A stretch of 64,000 bases of DNA from Catellatospora tritici (GCF_019083965.1 NZ_JAHRCY010000006.1:411791-475790); one strand, 5' to 3'; numbered from the stretch's first letter, positions 34,377 through 42,866 are shown. Made by a program: numbers and translations. The notes: generated by a model from the sequence alone, not told the origin.

Positions 34377-35183
34377 TCACGGCAGCAGACGGCGGTCGGC
34401 GGCGAGCCGGGCCAGTGCCTCGGTGGTGAACGCGGCGGCGCGCAGGGCGGGACGGCCGGTGGGATGCTGGGCCACCCACGGCCGACCGGGGCCGGACATG
34501 CCGGACAGGTCGCTGGTGCTCGGGCTCCACTCGACGGCCACGAAGCCGCCCGGCACGAACCGGACCGCGGTGACCCGCCCGTCCGCCGCCGTGTCGGTCC
34601 GCACCGCGACCCCGCCGACCGAGGTGACGGCACACGCCCCCGCCCCGGTCTCGCCGTACGCGGCGAGCCTGGCCGTCGCCGCCGCGCCGCACAGGTCGCC
34701 GGGCGCCGGGTCGGCGCCGTCACCGAACAGGCCGATGGACAGGGTGCCCGCACCGTCGGCATCGGACACCACGAGTCGGGTCACGGACACGTAGTGGGGC
34801 CCGCCCGCGGTGTCCCCGGCCAGGCGCCAGGTTGAGGTCGGCTCCGGGCGGGTGGTGTAGCCGGGCGGCACGGCCTCGGCCAGCACCTGCGCGATCGTGG
34901 CGCCGTGAGCCTGGGCGGCGTCCGGTCCGGGCAGCGGCACCTGCGGCCGCGAGGCGGCGGCGGTCGGGGACGGCTGCGCGAGCGGGGTGCTCATCGGAGC
35001 GACGGGCAGCAGCGCGGTCACCGCGCCGGCCGCGAGCGCGACGCAGGCCAGCCCGCCCGCCGCGGCCAGCCGGGCGCGGCGCCGGGCCGCGTGCCGGGCC
35101 ACGGCCAGCACCTGCGCGCTGTCCCGCAGCGGGGGTGCGGGCGCGTCGAGGATACGGTCGCAGAGGTCCTTCACGTCGGTCAT
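34377..35183 (-). CDS. anti-sigma-like membrane protein of ECF module
   Basis: 268 residues, ATG at 35183 overlapping the sigma stop by ATGA. N-terminal ~38 residues cytosolic (VKDLCDRILDAP, basic RRRAR), one membrane helix (~40-62), a Pro-rich spacer and an outside domain with a Cys pair (DLCGAAA, GACAVTS). This layout is that of an anti-sigma factor, although a zinc-binding motif is missing. It is co-transcribed with the ECF sigma gene upstream. Confidence 0.75.
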   Translation of the reverse strand: MTDVKDLCDRILDAPAPPLRDSAQVLAVARHAARRRARLAAAGGLACVALAAGAVTALLPVAPMSTPLAQPSPTAAASRPQVPLPGPDAAQAHGATIAQVLAEAVPPGYTTRPEPTSTWRLAGDTAGGPHYVSVTRLVVSDADGAGTLSIGLFGDGADPAPGDLCGAAATARLAAYGETGAGACAVTSVGGVAVRTDTAADGRVTAVRFVPGGFVAVEWSPSTSDLSGMSGPGRPWVAQHPTGRPALRAAAFTTEALARLAADRRLLP

Positions 35184-35743
35184 CGCGTCCCCCAGTGCGG
35201 GCCGGGTGCCAGGTGGTCCTCGGCGTCGACCATGCCGTCGCCGAGCAGTTCGCGCAGTTGGGCCAGGCCGCGGGCGGTCTGGCTCTTGACGGTGCCGGTC
35301 GAGCACTCCAGCGCCTGCGCGCACTGCTCGACCGACATGTCCGCCCAGAAGCGCAGCACCAGCACCGCGCGGCGGCGCCGGGGCAGGCGCATCAGCGCCG
35401 CGTGCAGGCCGGAGTCCGCCTCGGCGTACGAGTCGCGGACCGTGCTGTCCAGCGCGCTGCTGCCCGGCTCGGTGGCGTACTCGCGCCGCCACGGCCGCCG
35501 CCGCTCGTCGAGGAACGCGCGCAGCAGCACCCGCCGGGCGTACTGGTCGAGGGCGTCGTGGCGTTCGACGCGGTGCCAGTGCCGGTACAGCTTCGTGAAC
35601 GCGGTCTGCACCAGGTCCTCGGCCAGATGCCAGTCCCGGCACAGCAGATACGCGGTGCTGCGCAGGTGGTCGGCGCGCTCGGCGTAGAACGCGACGAAGT
35701 CGGCCTCGTGGGCACGGCGGTCCCGCCATCCCAGCAACCCCAC
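35180..35743 (-). CDS. SigE-family ECF sigma factor
   Basis: 187 residues if the GTG at 35743 is the start (GACGAGG nearby); the frame is open further upstream but that crosses the promoter. Region 2: EADFVAFYAERADHLRSTAYLL and DLVQTAFTKLYRHW; region 4: LPRRRRAVLVLRFWADMSVEQCAQALECSTGTVKSQ. Its promoter (35792-35825) is the mirror image of the promoter of the divergent lipoprotein/exporter operon, so the factor likely activates both. Confidence 0.9.
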   Translation of the reverse strand: MGLLGWRDRRAHEADFVAFYAERADHLRSTAYLLCRDWHLAEDLVQTAFTKLYRHWHRVERHDALDQYARRVLLRAFLDERRRPWRREYATEPGSSALDSTVRDSYAEADSGLHAALMRLPRRRRAVLVLRFWADMSVEQCAQALECSTGTVKSQTARGLAQLRELLGDGMVDAEDHLAPGPHWGTR

Positions 35744-35791
35744 CGCGCCACCTCGTCCCTGACCGCCACCGCCCGTGCGCCCGATGCGCAC

Positions 35792-35825
35792 GGAAGACAC
35801 GGAGGCGACCGCCCACCGGGTTGCC
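35792..35825 (-). promoter_or_regulatory. ECF-type promoter of the sigma operon
   Basis: GGCAACC (35825-35819) and CGTGTCTTCC (35801-35792) are spaced by 17 bases on the minus strand. The same pair with the same spacing occurs on the plus strand at 35870-35903, facing the other way. About 45 bases remain to the sigma GTG. Confidence 0.75.
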
Positions 35826-35869
35826 CGGCCGACTATGACCATCGCCACAGCCGCGCCGTGCCCGCCACC

Positions 35870-35903
35870 GGCAACCCGGGGCGGCGAAGGCTCCGTGTCT
35901 TCC
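35870..35903 (+). promoter_or_regulatory. ECF-type promoter of the lipoprotein/exporter operon
   Basis: GGCAACC at 35870-35876 and CGTGTCTTCC at 35894-35903, 17 bases apart, matching the divergent promoter of the sigma gene exactly in both boxes. The lipoprotein ATG follows 43 bases later. Confidence 0.75.
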
Positions 35904-35945
35904 CCGGCGCGGAACCCCCCGCCCGGTCGGAGAGGACCCTAGACC

Positions 35946-36497
35946 ATGAGTATTCGCAGGTGGAGCGCGGCGCTGCTGCTGGTGCTGGTGACGGCAGCCT
36001 GCTCCGACGGCGGCACCCCGCCCGAGGTCGCCACCGCGGCGACACCGGGCGCGAGCAGCCCGTCCGCCGCGCCGAGCACGCCGTCGGACGACCCCGTGCA
36101 GCGGGAGCTGGAGTTCGTCGCGTGCATGCGCGAGGCGGGCGTGACCGACATGCCCGACCCCGTGCCCGGCGACCGGTCCGGCCGCAGCGCACTGCTGCAC
36201 GCGATCGACGACCTGGGTATGGGCCTCAAGGACTCGTTCCAGACCGCGCTGGACGGCTGCACGAAGTTCCTGCCGCCGTCGGCGGCGCAGAGTCCGCGCC
36301 CGGCCGACGACGTCGAGAAGCTGCGGCAGTACGCCCAGTGCATGCGCGACAACGGGGCCACCGACGTGCCCGACCCCGACCCGGTCACCGGCCAGCTCAA
36401 CCACTGGATCCGGCAGGACGACAAGGCCGCCATGGCGGCGCTGGAGAAGTGCCGCAACCTGCTGCCCGCCGCCCCGACCGCGAAACCGAACCGGTGA
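35946..36497 (+). CDS. lipoprotein with two repeated CMR/DxPDP motifs
   Basis: 183 residues. Lipobox VTAAC (Cys19) then a Thr/Ala/Pro spacer. Two internal repeats: FVACMREAGVTDMPDPVPGD at ~56 and YAQCMRDNGATDVPDPDPVTG at ~122 (each read as CMR-x-x-G-x-x-D-x-P-D-P), each followed by a further Cys (DGC, EKC), giving two Cys pairs. The repeats suggest a duplicated helical domain binding a small ligand. First gene of the operon behind the ECF promoter; stop overlaps the next start by GTGA. Confidence 0.82.
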   Translation: MSIRRWSAALLLVLVTAACSDGGTPPEVATAATPGASSPSAAPSTPSDDPVQRELEFVACMREAGVTDMPDPVPGDRSGRSALLHAIDDLGMGLKDSFQTALDGCTKFLPPSAAQSPRPADDVEKLRQYAQCMRDNGATDVPDPDPVTGQLNHWIRQDDKAAMAALEKCRNLLPAAPTAKPNR

Positions 36498-37543
36498 TCG
36501 GCCGGACCCGGCTGCGTCGCCGGGCCGTGCTCGGCGGCACGCTGGCTGCCGCGACCGGGGCCGTGACCGGCTGCGACGCCGCCCCTGACCCGGTCACCGC
36601 CCCGCCACCGAAGACGGTCCCGGTCGTCCGCGAGGACCTGGTCGAGTTCACCGACGTGCCGGGCGAGCTCGGCTTCGGCGAGGCGGTCCCGCTGCGCTAC
36701 CCCCGCCCCGCCGAGGACACGTCGGGCGCGTTGGGCCTGGTGACCTGGCTGGCGCCGGTCGGCTCGACCGTCACCCGGGGGCGGCCGCTGCTGCGCGTGG
36801 ACGACCAGCCGCTCGTGCTGCTGTACGGCCCACTGCCCGCGTACCGGGCGCTGGCGGTGGGCAGCCGGGGCAAGGACGTACGGCAGCTGGAGACGAACCT
36901 GTCCGCGCTCGGCCTGACCAAGGGCGGCGCCGACGAGCGCTACACCGCCGCCACGGCGGCCGCCGTACGGCGCTGGCAGCGTGCCCTGGGCCTGCCCGAG
37001 ACCGGCACGGTGGCGCCGCAGCAGGTGGCGTACGCGGCCGGACCGGTCCGGATCGACACGCACCTGCTGCGGGTCGGCGACCCGGCCGACGGCGAGGTGC
37101 TGCGCCACACCGGCGCCACCCGCTCGGTCGCGCTGCGGCTGGACGAGAAGCGACGCCACCTCGCCGTGCCCGGCACCACCGTGACGGTGCGCCTGGCCGA
37201 CGGGGTCGAGGTCGGCGGCACGGTCGACCGGCTCGGCCTGCCCACCCCGGATCCGACCGGCGAACCGGAGCTCACGGCGTACGTCCGGGTCGCCGACCAG
37301 GCGGCCCTGGCCGGTGCGGCCGGTCAGGTGACGGTGCGCTTCACCGCCCAACGGCGTTCCGCCGTGCTGACGGTGCCGGTGACGGCCCTGGTGGCCCTGG
37401 CCGAGGGCGGCTACGGCGTACAGGTCGCCGACGGCACCACCACCCGGTACGTCGCCGTCCGAACCGGACTGTTCGCCGGTGGGCGAGTGGAGCTCACCGC
37501 CGGCGACCTGCCCCCCGGCACCCTGGTGGTGATCCCCCGATGA
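36494..37543 (+). CDS. peptidoglycan-binding/periplasmic-adaptor lipoprotein of ABC exporter
   Basis: 349 residues from a GTG overlapping the upstream TGA as GTGA. A Tat-like or lipoprotein-type N-terminus (TRLRRRAVLGG...GCDAAP) is followed by a PG_binding_1-type repeat (VGSRGKDVRQLETNLSALG, RYTAATAAAVRRWQRALGL) and beta-barrel segments (VALRLDEKRRHLAVPGTTV). This is the adaptor type that accompanies MacB-like ABC exporters in actinomycetes, linking the ATPase/permease to the wall. ATGA overlap with the ATPase gene. Confidence 0.82.
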   Translation: MIGRTRLRRRAVLGGTLAAATGAVTGCDAAPDPVTAPPPKTVPVVREDLVEFTDVPGELGFGEAVPLRYPRPAEDTSGALGLVTWLAPVGSTVTRGRPLLRVDDQPLVLLYGPLPAYRALAVGSRGKDVRQLETNLSALGLTKGGADERYTAATAAAVRRWQRALGLPETGTVAPQQVAYAAGPVRIDTHLLRVGDPADGEVLRHTGATRSVALRLDEKRRHLAVPGTTVTVRLADGVEVGGTVDRLGLPTPDPTGEPELTAYVRVADQAALAGAAGQVTVRFTAQRRSAVLTVPVTALVALAEGGYGVQVADGTTTRYVAVRTGLFAGGRVELTAGDLPPGTLVVIPR

Positions 37544-38325
37544 CCGGCGTAAGGAAGGGCCCCTTCGTCGTCTCGCGACAGCGAGACGAGCCGAGGCTCT
37601 GTTCGCATTCCGAGGTGGAAGGTGCCCCTCTCAACGCTGCCGAGGTGCTCCAGCTCGTCGACGTGACCAGGGCGTACCCGGGCGGGGTGACCGCGGTCGA
37701 CGGGGTCGGCCTGACCGTGCGACAGGGCGAGTTCGTGGCCGTGGTCGGACCGTCCGGATCGGGCAAGTCGACCCTGCTGCACCTGGTCGGGCTGCTGGAC
37801 CGGCCGACCGCCGGGACGATCCGGGTCGCCGGGTACGACACCGGCGCGCTGCCTGACCGGTCCCTGGCCGCGCTGCGCGCCCGCGCGATCGGCTTCGTGT
37901 TCCAGCAGTTCCACCTCGCCCCGGGCGTACGCGCGCTGGACGCCGTCGCCGACGGCCTGCTCTACACCGGCGTGGCCCGTGCGCGGCGGCGCGACCGGGC
38001 AGCCGAGACGCTGCACCAGGTGGGCCTCGGCGAGCGGCTCACCCACCGGCCGCACGAGCTGTCCGGCGGCGAGCGCCAGCGCGTGGCCATCGCCCGCGCG
38101 CTGGTGAAGCGGCCCGACGTGATCCTCGCCGACGAGCCGACCGGCAACCTGGACTCGGCCGCCGCCGAGACCGTGCTGGAGCTGCTGCGGGAGCTGCACG
38201 CCGCAGGGACCACGATCGTGGTGATCACCCACGACCGGGGCATCGCCGACAGCCTGCCGCGCCGCGTACGGATGCGCGACGGCCGGATCGTCTCCGCCGA
38301 CCAGCGGCGGGAGGTGAACCCGTGA
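37540..38325 (+). CDS. MacB-type ABC exporter ATP-binding protein
   Basis: 261 residues; the ATG at 37540 overlaps the adaptor stop. Walker A GPSGSGKSTL, Q-loop FVFQQFHL, signature LSGGERQRVAIARAL, Walker B VILADEPTGNLD, switch His THD: a LolD/MacB-type lipoprotein or drug exporter ATPase. The ABC core begins at ~residue 35 (VLQLVDVTRAYPGG); the first ~33 residues are encoded by a palindromic repeat (37547-37637) inserted behind the start codon. A GTG at 37645 could serve as the original-length start. Overlaps the permease start. Confidence 0.9.
   Translation: MTGVRKGPFVVSRQRDEPRLCSHSEVEGAPLNAAEVLQLVDVTRAYPGGVTAVDGVGLTVRQGEFVAVVGPSGSGKSTLLHLVGLLDRPTAGTIRVAGYDTGALPDRSLAALRARAIGFVFQQFHLAPGVRALDAVADGLLYTGVARARRRDRAAETLHQVGLGERLTHRPHELSGGERQRVAIARALVKRPDVILADEPTGNLDSAAAETVLELLRELHAAGTTIVVITHDRGIADSLPRRVRMRDGRIVSADQRREVNP
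37547..37637. repeat. 91-bp palindromic repeat inserted in ABC ATPase gene
   Basis: Ends are imperfect inverted repeats: GCGTAAGGAAGGGCCCCTTC (37547-37566) against 37618-37637, 15 of 20 matching. Inside, TCGTCTCGC and GCGAGACGA form a 9-bp hairpin with loop GACA. The element is in frame and adds ~30 residues to the ATPase. Similar GGAAGGGGCCCTTCC-type repeats are common in Micromonosporaceae intergenic DNA (recalled, not checked). Confidence 0.7.
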
Positions 38326-39518
38326 CCCCACCCCGACCCGCCCGCCTGCGTACCACCGACCTGCTGCTCGTCGGCGTCAGCGGGCTGCGCACCAGGCCGC
38401 TGCGCGTGGTGCTGTCCGCGCTGGGCATCGCGATCGGCATCGCGGCGATGCTCGCGGTGCTGGGCATCTCCGCGTCGTCGCGCGCCGACCTCGACCGCGC
38501 GCTGGACCGCCTCGGCACGAACCTGCTCACGGTCACGCCGGGGGAGGGCGTGCTGTCGGGGCAACCGGCGGCGCTGCCCGCCGAGGCGGTCCCGATGATC
38601 CGTCGGATCGGGCCGGTGACCTCGGCCGACGCGGTCGGTCTACTGCCGGACGTGCGGGTGTACCGCAACGACCGCATCCCGGTGCAGCAGTCCGGCGCGA
38701 TCGCCGTCCTGGCCGCAGACCTGGGCCTGCTCGACACGGTCGGCGGCGGCGTGGCTGTCGGCGGCTGGCTGAACCCGGCCACCGCGCGGTTCCCGGTGAC
38801 CGTGCTCGGCGCGACCGCCGCGCAGCGGCTCGGCGTCACCGAGCCGGGCGCGCAGGTGTGGCTGGGCGGGCAGTGGTTCACCGTCGCGGGGGTGCTCGAA
38901 CCGGTGCCGCTGGCGCGCGAACTCGACTCGGCCGCGCTGGTCGGCACGGCTGTCGCGGCGGACCGGCTCGGGTACGACGAGCACCCGACCACCGTCTACT
39001 GCCGCACCGACCCCGACCGTGTCCTCGCCGTACGCGACGTGCTCGCAGCCACCGCGAACCCGGCGGACCCGCTGTCGGCGCGGGTCTCCCGGCCTTCGGA
39101 CGCGCTGGCCGCCAAGCAGGCCACCGACCGCACGCTCACCGCGCTGCTGTTGGGCCTGGGCGCGGTGGCGCTGCTGGTCGGCGGGGTGGGCGTGGCGAAC
39201 ACGATGATCATCTCGGTGCTGGAGCGGCGCGGCGAGATCGGGCTGCGCCGGGCGCTCGGCGCGACCAGACGGGCGGTGGCGGCGCAGTTCCTGGTCGAGT
39301 CGCTGCTGCTGTCGGGGCTCGGCGGCGGCACGGGAGTGCTGCTCGGCGCGGCGATCACCGCTGCCTACGCGGCGACGCAGGGATGGCTGGTCGCCCTGCC
39401 GGTCACCGCACTGGCGGGCGCCCTGGGTGTGACGGTGCTGGTCGGCATGGTCGCGGGCCTGTTCCCGGCCGTACGCGCCGCCCGTCTGGCGCCTACCACC
39501 GCGCTGGCCGCCTCGTGA
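38322..39518 (+). CDS. MacB/FtsX-type ABC exporter permease
   Basis: 398 residues. N-terminal helix (~34-54), large outside domain (~60-270), then three C-terminal helices (LLLGLGAVALLVGGVGVANTM, LLLSGLGGGTGVLLGAAITA, GALGVTVLVGMVAGLFPAV). The cytosolic motif ISVLERRGEIGLRRALGATRR is the FtsX/MacB coupling signature. Overlaps the ATPase gene. With the lipoprotein and adaptor it forms a complete exporter (lipoprotein-adaptor-ATPase-permease) under ECF control. Confidence 0.92.
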   Translation: MTPPRPARLRTTDLLLVGVSGLRTRPLRVVLSALGIAIGIAAMLAVLGISASSRADLDRALDRLGTNLLTVTPGEGVLSGQPAALPAEAVPMIRRIGPVTSADAVGLLPDVRVYRNDRIPVQQSGAIAVLAADLGLLDTVGGGVAVGGWLNPATARFPVTVLGATAAQRLGVTEPGAQVWLGGQWFTVAGVLEPVPLARELDSAALVGTAVAADRLGYDEHPTTVYCRTDPDRVLAVRDVLAATANPADPLSARVSRPSDALAAKQATDRTLTALLLGLGAVALLVGGVGVANTMIISVLERRGEIGLRRALGATRRAVAAQFLVESLLLSGLGGGTGVLLGAAITAAYAATQGWLVALPVTALAGALGVTVLVGMVAGLFPAVRAARLAPTTALAAS

Positions 39519-39544
39519 GCGAATTAGGTAGGTAAAGGAGTTTT

Positions 39545-39584
39545 GTAGAGAACTCTACATGTTCGCGAGTTTCACATTAATGTG
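39545..39584 (+). promoter_or_regulatory. two palindromes ahead of carboxypeptidase gene
   Basis: GTAGAG-AA-CTCTAC (39545-39558, perfect arms) and CACATTAATGTG (39573-39584, perfect 12-bp palindrome) lie 40 and 7 bases before the ATG at 39591. Both are candidate operator sites. Confidence 0.45.
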
Positions 39585-39590
39585 CCGTTC

Positions 39591-40868
39591 ATGTTCCGGT
39601 TTACCCCGCGAGCAGGACAGCTCGCCGCCGCTCTGTTCACCGCGGTGCTGGCCGCACCCGTACCGGTGCTGACCGCGCCCGTACCGGTGCTGACCGCGCC
39701 CGACGGTCCGGGCGCGGAGCTCGGCGCCCGCGCCGGGGCGGCGGCCAGAGCGGCGCTGCCCTGCCCGAAGACGCCCGCCCCCAAATGGCCGATGCCCGAA
39801 CGTCCCTCGCCGCCGACCGACGACCCCGCCCACCGCTCGGTCGGCGGCGCCCAGCTGGACACCGCAGACCTGGCCGTCCCGCCGACCGCGACCAGGCCGC
39901 CCTCCGTGAGCGCCACCTCGTGGGTCGTCGCCGACCTCGACACCGGCGCCGTCCTGGGCGCCTGCGGCCCCCACGAGTACGGCGCACCCGCCAGCGTGCA
40001 GAAACTCCTGCTCGCCGCCACCATGCTGCCCAAGCTCAACCCCGACCAGGTGGTCACCATCACCCACGAGGACATGGACTACGAACCCGGCAGCTCCGCC
40101 GTGGGCCTGGTCGAAGGCGGCGAGTACTCGGTGGAGACGCTGTGGCTCGGGCTGCTGCTGGTCTCCGGCAACGACGCCGCCAACGTCCTGGCCCGCCTCG
40201 GCGGCGGCGCGGACGGGGCGGCGGGCGGGGTGCGGGCGATGAACGCCGAGGCGGCCCGGCTGGGGGCGTACCAGACACACGCGGTGACCCCGTCCGGCCT
40301 GGACGGGCCCGGCCAGTTCACCAGCGCCTACGACCTGGCCCTGATCGCACGGGCGTGCTTCGCCGACCCGGCCTTCCAGCGGTACACCACGACCCGGTTG
40401 GCGAAGGTGCCGGCGCAGCGCAGGCACGTCAAGAGCTTCGAGATCCAGAACCAGAACCGGCTCCTGGACGACTACCCCGGCGCGCTGGGCGGCAAGACCG
40501 GCTACACCGACCTGGCCCGGCACACCTACGTAGGCGCCGCCGAGCGCGGCGGCCGCAGGCTCGTCGTCACGCTGCTGGGCGCCGAATACCTGCCCCTGAG
40601 TGGCTGGCAGCAGGGCGCGGCCCTGCTCGACTGGGGTTTCGCCCAGTCCGCCGACGCCTCGGTCGGCCACCTGGTCGACCCGGCCGAGGTCGCCGGGGCA
40701 GCGTCCCCAGGCGCGGTCGCGGTCGCCCGGCAGGCCAACACGACCACGCACGTCACCTCCGGCGGCGGTACGGGCACGCGGGGCATCCTCGCGCTGGGCG
40801 CGATGGCGGCCGCGGCCGGTGTCGCCCTCTCGGCGACCGCCCGCCGACGCCGACGCCGACAGCCCTGA
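39591..40868 (+). CDS. D-alanyl-D-alanine carboxypeptidase (S11 penicillin-binding protein)
   Basis: 425 residues from the ATG at 39591; a GTG nine bases upstream overlaps a palindrome. Signal-like N-terminus, Pro-rich spacer (~24-100), then the S11 domain with all three active motifs: SxxK in ASVQKL (Ser135), SGND (~195) and KTG in GGKTGYTD (~300). C-terminal hydrophobic helix with an RRRRRR anchor end. It trims the D-Ala from pentapeptides and limits cross-linking. Its outside location and single anchor fit a wall-remodelling enzyme. Confidence 0.9.
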   Translation: MFRFTPRAGQLAAALFTAVLAAPVPVLTAPVPVLTAPDGPGAELGARAGAAARAALPCPKTPAPKWPMPERPSPPTDDPAHRSVGGAQLDTADLAVPPTATRPPSVSATSWVVADLDTGAVLGACGPHEYGAPASVQKLLLAATMLPKLNPDQVVTITHEDMDYEPGSSAVGLVEGGEYSVETLWLGLLLVSGNDAANVLARLGGGADGAAGGVRAMNAEAARLGAYQTHAVTPSGLDGPGQFTSAYDLALIARACFADPAFQRYTTTRLAKVPAQRRHVKSFEIQNQNRLLDDYPGALGGKTGYTDLARHTYVGAAERGGRRLVVTLLGAEYLPLSGWQQGAALLDWGFAQSADASVGHLVDPAEVAGAASPGAVAVARQANTTTHVTSGGGTGTRGILALGAMAAAAGVALSATARRRRRRQP

Positions 40869-40915
40869 CCACCCGCCCTGCCACCGGCCCAGTGGACCAC
40901 GGGGCAGGTGGCAGG

Positions 40916-40983
40916 TGCAGTTTCGGGGAAAGTGCACGAATCCGAGCCAGCGTGGCTGCAGTTTTCCCGAAACTGCAGCCACG
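40916..40983. repeat. dispersed palindromic repeat, copy 1
   Basis: TGCAGTTTCGGGGAAA (40916-40931) pairs with 40962-40977 (15 of 16). The same right part forms an alternative 11-bp hairpin, CGTGGCTGCAG (40951-40961) with 40973-40983. A second copy lies at 44678-44736. Intergenic, 48 bases after the carboxypeptidase. Confidence 0.75.
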
Positions 40984-41005
40984 CGTGACGCCCGGCGGGA
41001 GATGG

Positions 41006-41194
41006 TCAGCCGGAGTTGCGTTGCCTGATCGCGGCTTCGATGCGCAGCAGGGCGCCACCGATCAACAGGACGCCGCCCAAGCCCAGGATGATGCCGTCGT
41101 GCTCGTTGGCGGCGATCAACAGCGTCAACAGACCCGCGAAGATGCCGACGCCACCCAGCATCTCGCACCAGTGATGAACCGGTTTCGACTCCAC
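41006..41194 (-). CDS. small two-helix membrane protein
   Basis: 62 residues, two hydrophobic helices (MLGGVGIFAGLLTLLIAA, GIILGLGGVLLIGGALL) and a charged end. No recognised family. Convergent with the carboxypeptidase gene, separated by the palindromic repeat. Modest support because small size, but composition is plausibly coding. Confidence 0.5.
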   Translation of the reverse strand: MESKPVHHWCEMLGGVGIFAGLLTLLIAANEHDGIILGLGGVLLIGGALLRIEAAIRQRNSG

Positions 41195-41317
41195 GGGCGG
41201 AGCGTACGAGCCAAAGACATCGTCTGCTGTCCGTGAATGTGAACCGGAACATGCGCACTGGCCTATCCGATCTCGAAGGCCTGTGCCCGACCCGCCGCGG
41301 GCCCTACGATCGGCGAG

Positions 41318-41845
41318 GTGACGCGTGGTCTACTCGTGCCGGGGCGGGGGATCCCACGACCAGAGCACTGGCTACGGCAGTGGGCCGATACGCATCCGGA
41401 GTACCGCTGGGCGCCCGAGCCGCCAGGCCCGCCGCTGATCCTGAACGATCGCGTGGCGGCGCTGCACGCGGCTGTCAGCGAGTCGGAGGAGTCGGCGATC
41501 ATCATCGCGCATAGCGCGGGCTGCATCACCACAGCGGTGTGGGCTGCGGCCAACCACGCCGGACCGGTGCGCGCGGCCCTGCTCGTCACCCCGCCGTGCG
41601 TCCGGTCTTTCGAGCCGGATGACCCGTCGGACATCCCCTGGCCCGTGATCCGGAGAACGTTGCCGTTCCGATCCGTCCTGGTCGCCAGCCGGAACGACCC
41701 ATACACGACCTTCGCCCAGTTCGAGCAGCTCGCCGAGGACTGGGGGGCGGACCTGGTCGACGCGGGCGCCGTTGGTCACCTGGACTCGGCAACCGGCTTC
41801 GGCCCCTGGCCCGACGGTGAACGGTTGGTCGGTCGGCTCGGTTGA
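41318..41845 (+). CDS. RBBP9/YdeN-family alpha/beta hydrolase
   Basis: 175 residues from a GTG. N-terminal LLVPGRGIPRPEHWLRQW is the family oxyanion-loop segment; nucleophile Ser in IIAHSAGCI; acid in ASRNDPYTTF; His in VGHLDSATGFGPW. This triad layout matches RBBP9/YdeN, small serine hydrolases of unknown substrate. Cytosolic. Confidence 0.87.
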   Translation: MTRGLLVPGRGIPRPEHWLRQWADTHPEYRWAPEPPGPPLILNDRVAALHAAVSESEESAIIIAHSAGCITTAVWAAANHAGPVRAALLVTPPCVRSFEPDDPSDIPWPVIRRTLPFRSVLVASRNDPYTTFAQFEQLAEDWGADLVDAGAVGHLDSATGFGPWPDGERLVGRLG

Positions 41846-42044
41846 GACCTGGCGGTGAGCCCAGGTCTCGCAGACCATTACGTGTCGTGACCTGGGTAAA
41901 GTCATCATTGGCAGCTGCCGCCGGGCAACGCTGGTTGACCTCTGAAGGCCTGCAGACAGCCTGTAGCGCTGCGGCCTGAGCACCGTGTTGACCCGGTCCG
42001 AAAACTCAGTAGTGGCCCGCCGATGTCCCCTGTATACCCGCGCC

Positions 42045-42281
42045 ATGGGTGACCCGAGCTATGAAGCGGAACACGAGCAGCAATCGGAGACTGACTATCT
42101 ACGGGAGATCGAGCGGCTCGCCCGTGCAGTCGTGGAAGAGGCGGGCAGCGAGGGATGGCTGGCGTTCGACCCTGATGACGAGTCGAGCCCTACGCCGCTC
42201 CAACGCTCGGTCAACGAACTCGCGCGGAGTCTGCGTTTCACCCACTTTGAGGATGATGGCTGCCTTGACCATGGCTTCTAG
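42045..42281 (+). CDS. small acidic hypothetical protein
   Basis: 78 residues from the ATG at 42045, upstream residues look random. Strongly acidic and helical (ETDYLREIERLARAVVEEAG). Followed 30 bases later by a strong hairpin (42312-42342). No known family. The antisense strand is open but its product is unlike a protein. Confidence 0.5.
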   Translation: MGDPSYEAEHEQQSETDYLREIERLARAVVEEAGSEGWLAFDPDDESSPTPLQRSVNELARSLRFTHFEDDGCLDHGF

Positions 42282-42311
42282 CGGCCGGGCTCTTGACCTA
42301 CCTCGTTCCAC

Positions 42312-42342
42312 GAACACCGTCAAAGCAACCTTGACGGTGTTC
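42312..42342 (+). terminator. hairpin after the small acidic gene
   Basis: GAACACCGTCAA (42312-42323) and its exact reverse complement 42331-42342 form a 12-bp stem with a 7-base loop; no T-run follows. The rest of the 280-base gap (42282-42561) holds nothing I can identify. Confidence 0.55.
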
Positions 42343-42561
42343 TGCGCATTTCAGGTCATCTGTCACCTCGTGAACATGTGGGTGGAGGGCTCTGCTCGGC
42401 GGGGCAGACTCTGCCCATCCCGCGACCGGGGTTCTCGGGATGCCCTCGTGATGACCTGACGGGGAGAGTCCGGGCGGCTCTCTGAGGCGGGCCGGGGCAG
42501 CGCCCCGAGGTCTTCAACCCGACGGCAGCATGACTGTGCGCAAACGCCGGCGTCGGCAGAG

Positions 42562-42852
42562 TCACGTGAGGGTGGCGAACGGCCCACTGTCGGCAGTCCC
42601 ACCGAAGATCACCATCGCGCCACCTCGTGCGGCAACCGCCTCGTCCCATCCGGCGGGTATGGGCATGCCAAGGCGGGGGAAGACGTAGTCGCTCCCGTCG
42701 GGATCGACGATCATGCAGATAACGCTACGAGGCACGAGATACCAGCCGTCCATGGCCGCCTGGGCGGGCTGTTCAATGACTAGCCGTACGGCGGGGACGC
42801 CTTTACTAAGTTCATAGCGGACGAGCTTGGGATCAACTGACACGTTCGGCAT
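42562..42852 (-). CDS. small hypothetical protein
   Basis: 96 residues, ATG at 42852. All-beta pattern (MIVDPDGSDYVFPRLGMPIPAGW) with short hydrophobic strands and no membrane segment. Lies just downstream of the tRNA cluster on the same strand, beyond a strong terminator. Function unknown. Confidence 0.55.
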   Translation of the reverse strand: MPNVSVDPKLVRYELSKGVPAVRLVIEQPAQAAMDGWYLVPRSVICMIVDPDGSDYVFPRLGMPIPAGWDEAVAARGGAMVIFGGTADSGPFATLT

Positions 42853-42866
42853 GCCTCACACATAAG

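Noticed and set aside
39545..39584. A riboswitch ahead of the carboxypeptidase
   Set aside because: Only short palindromes; no conserved aptamer elements are visible.
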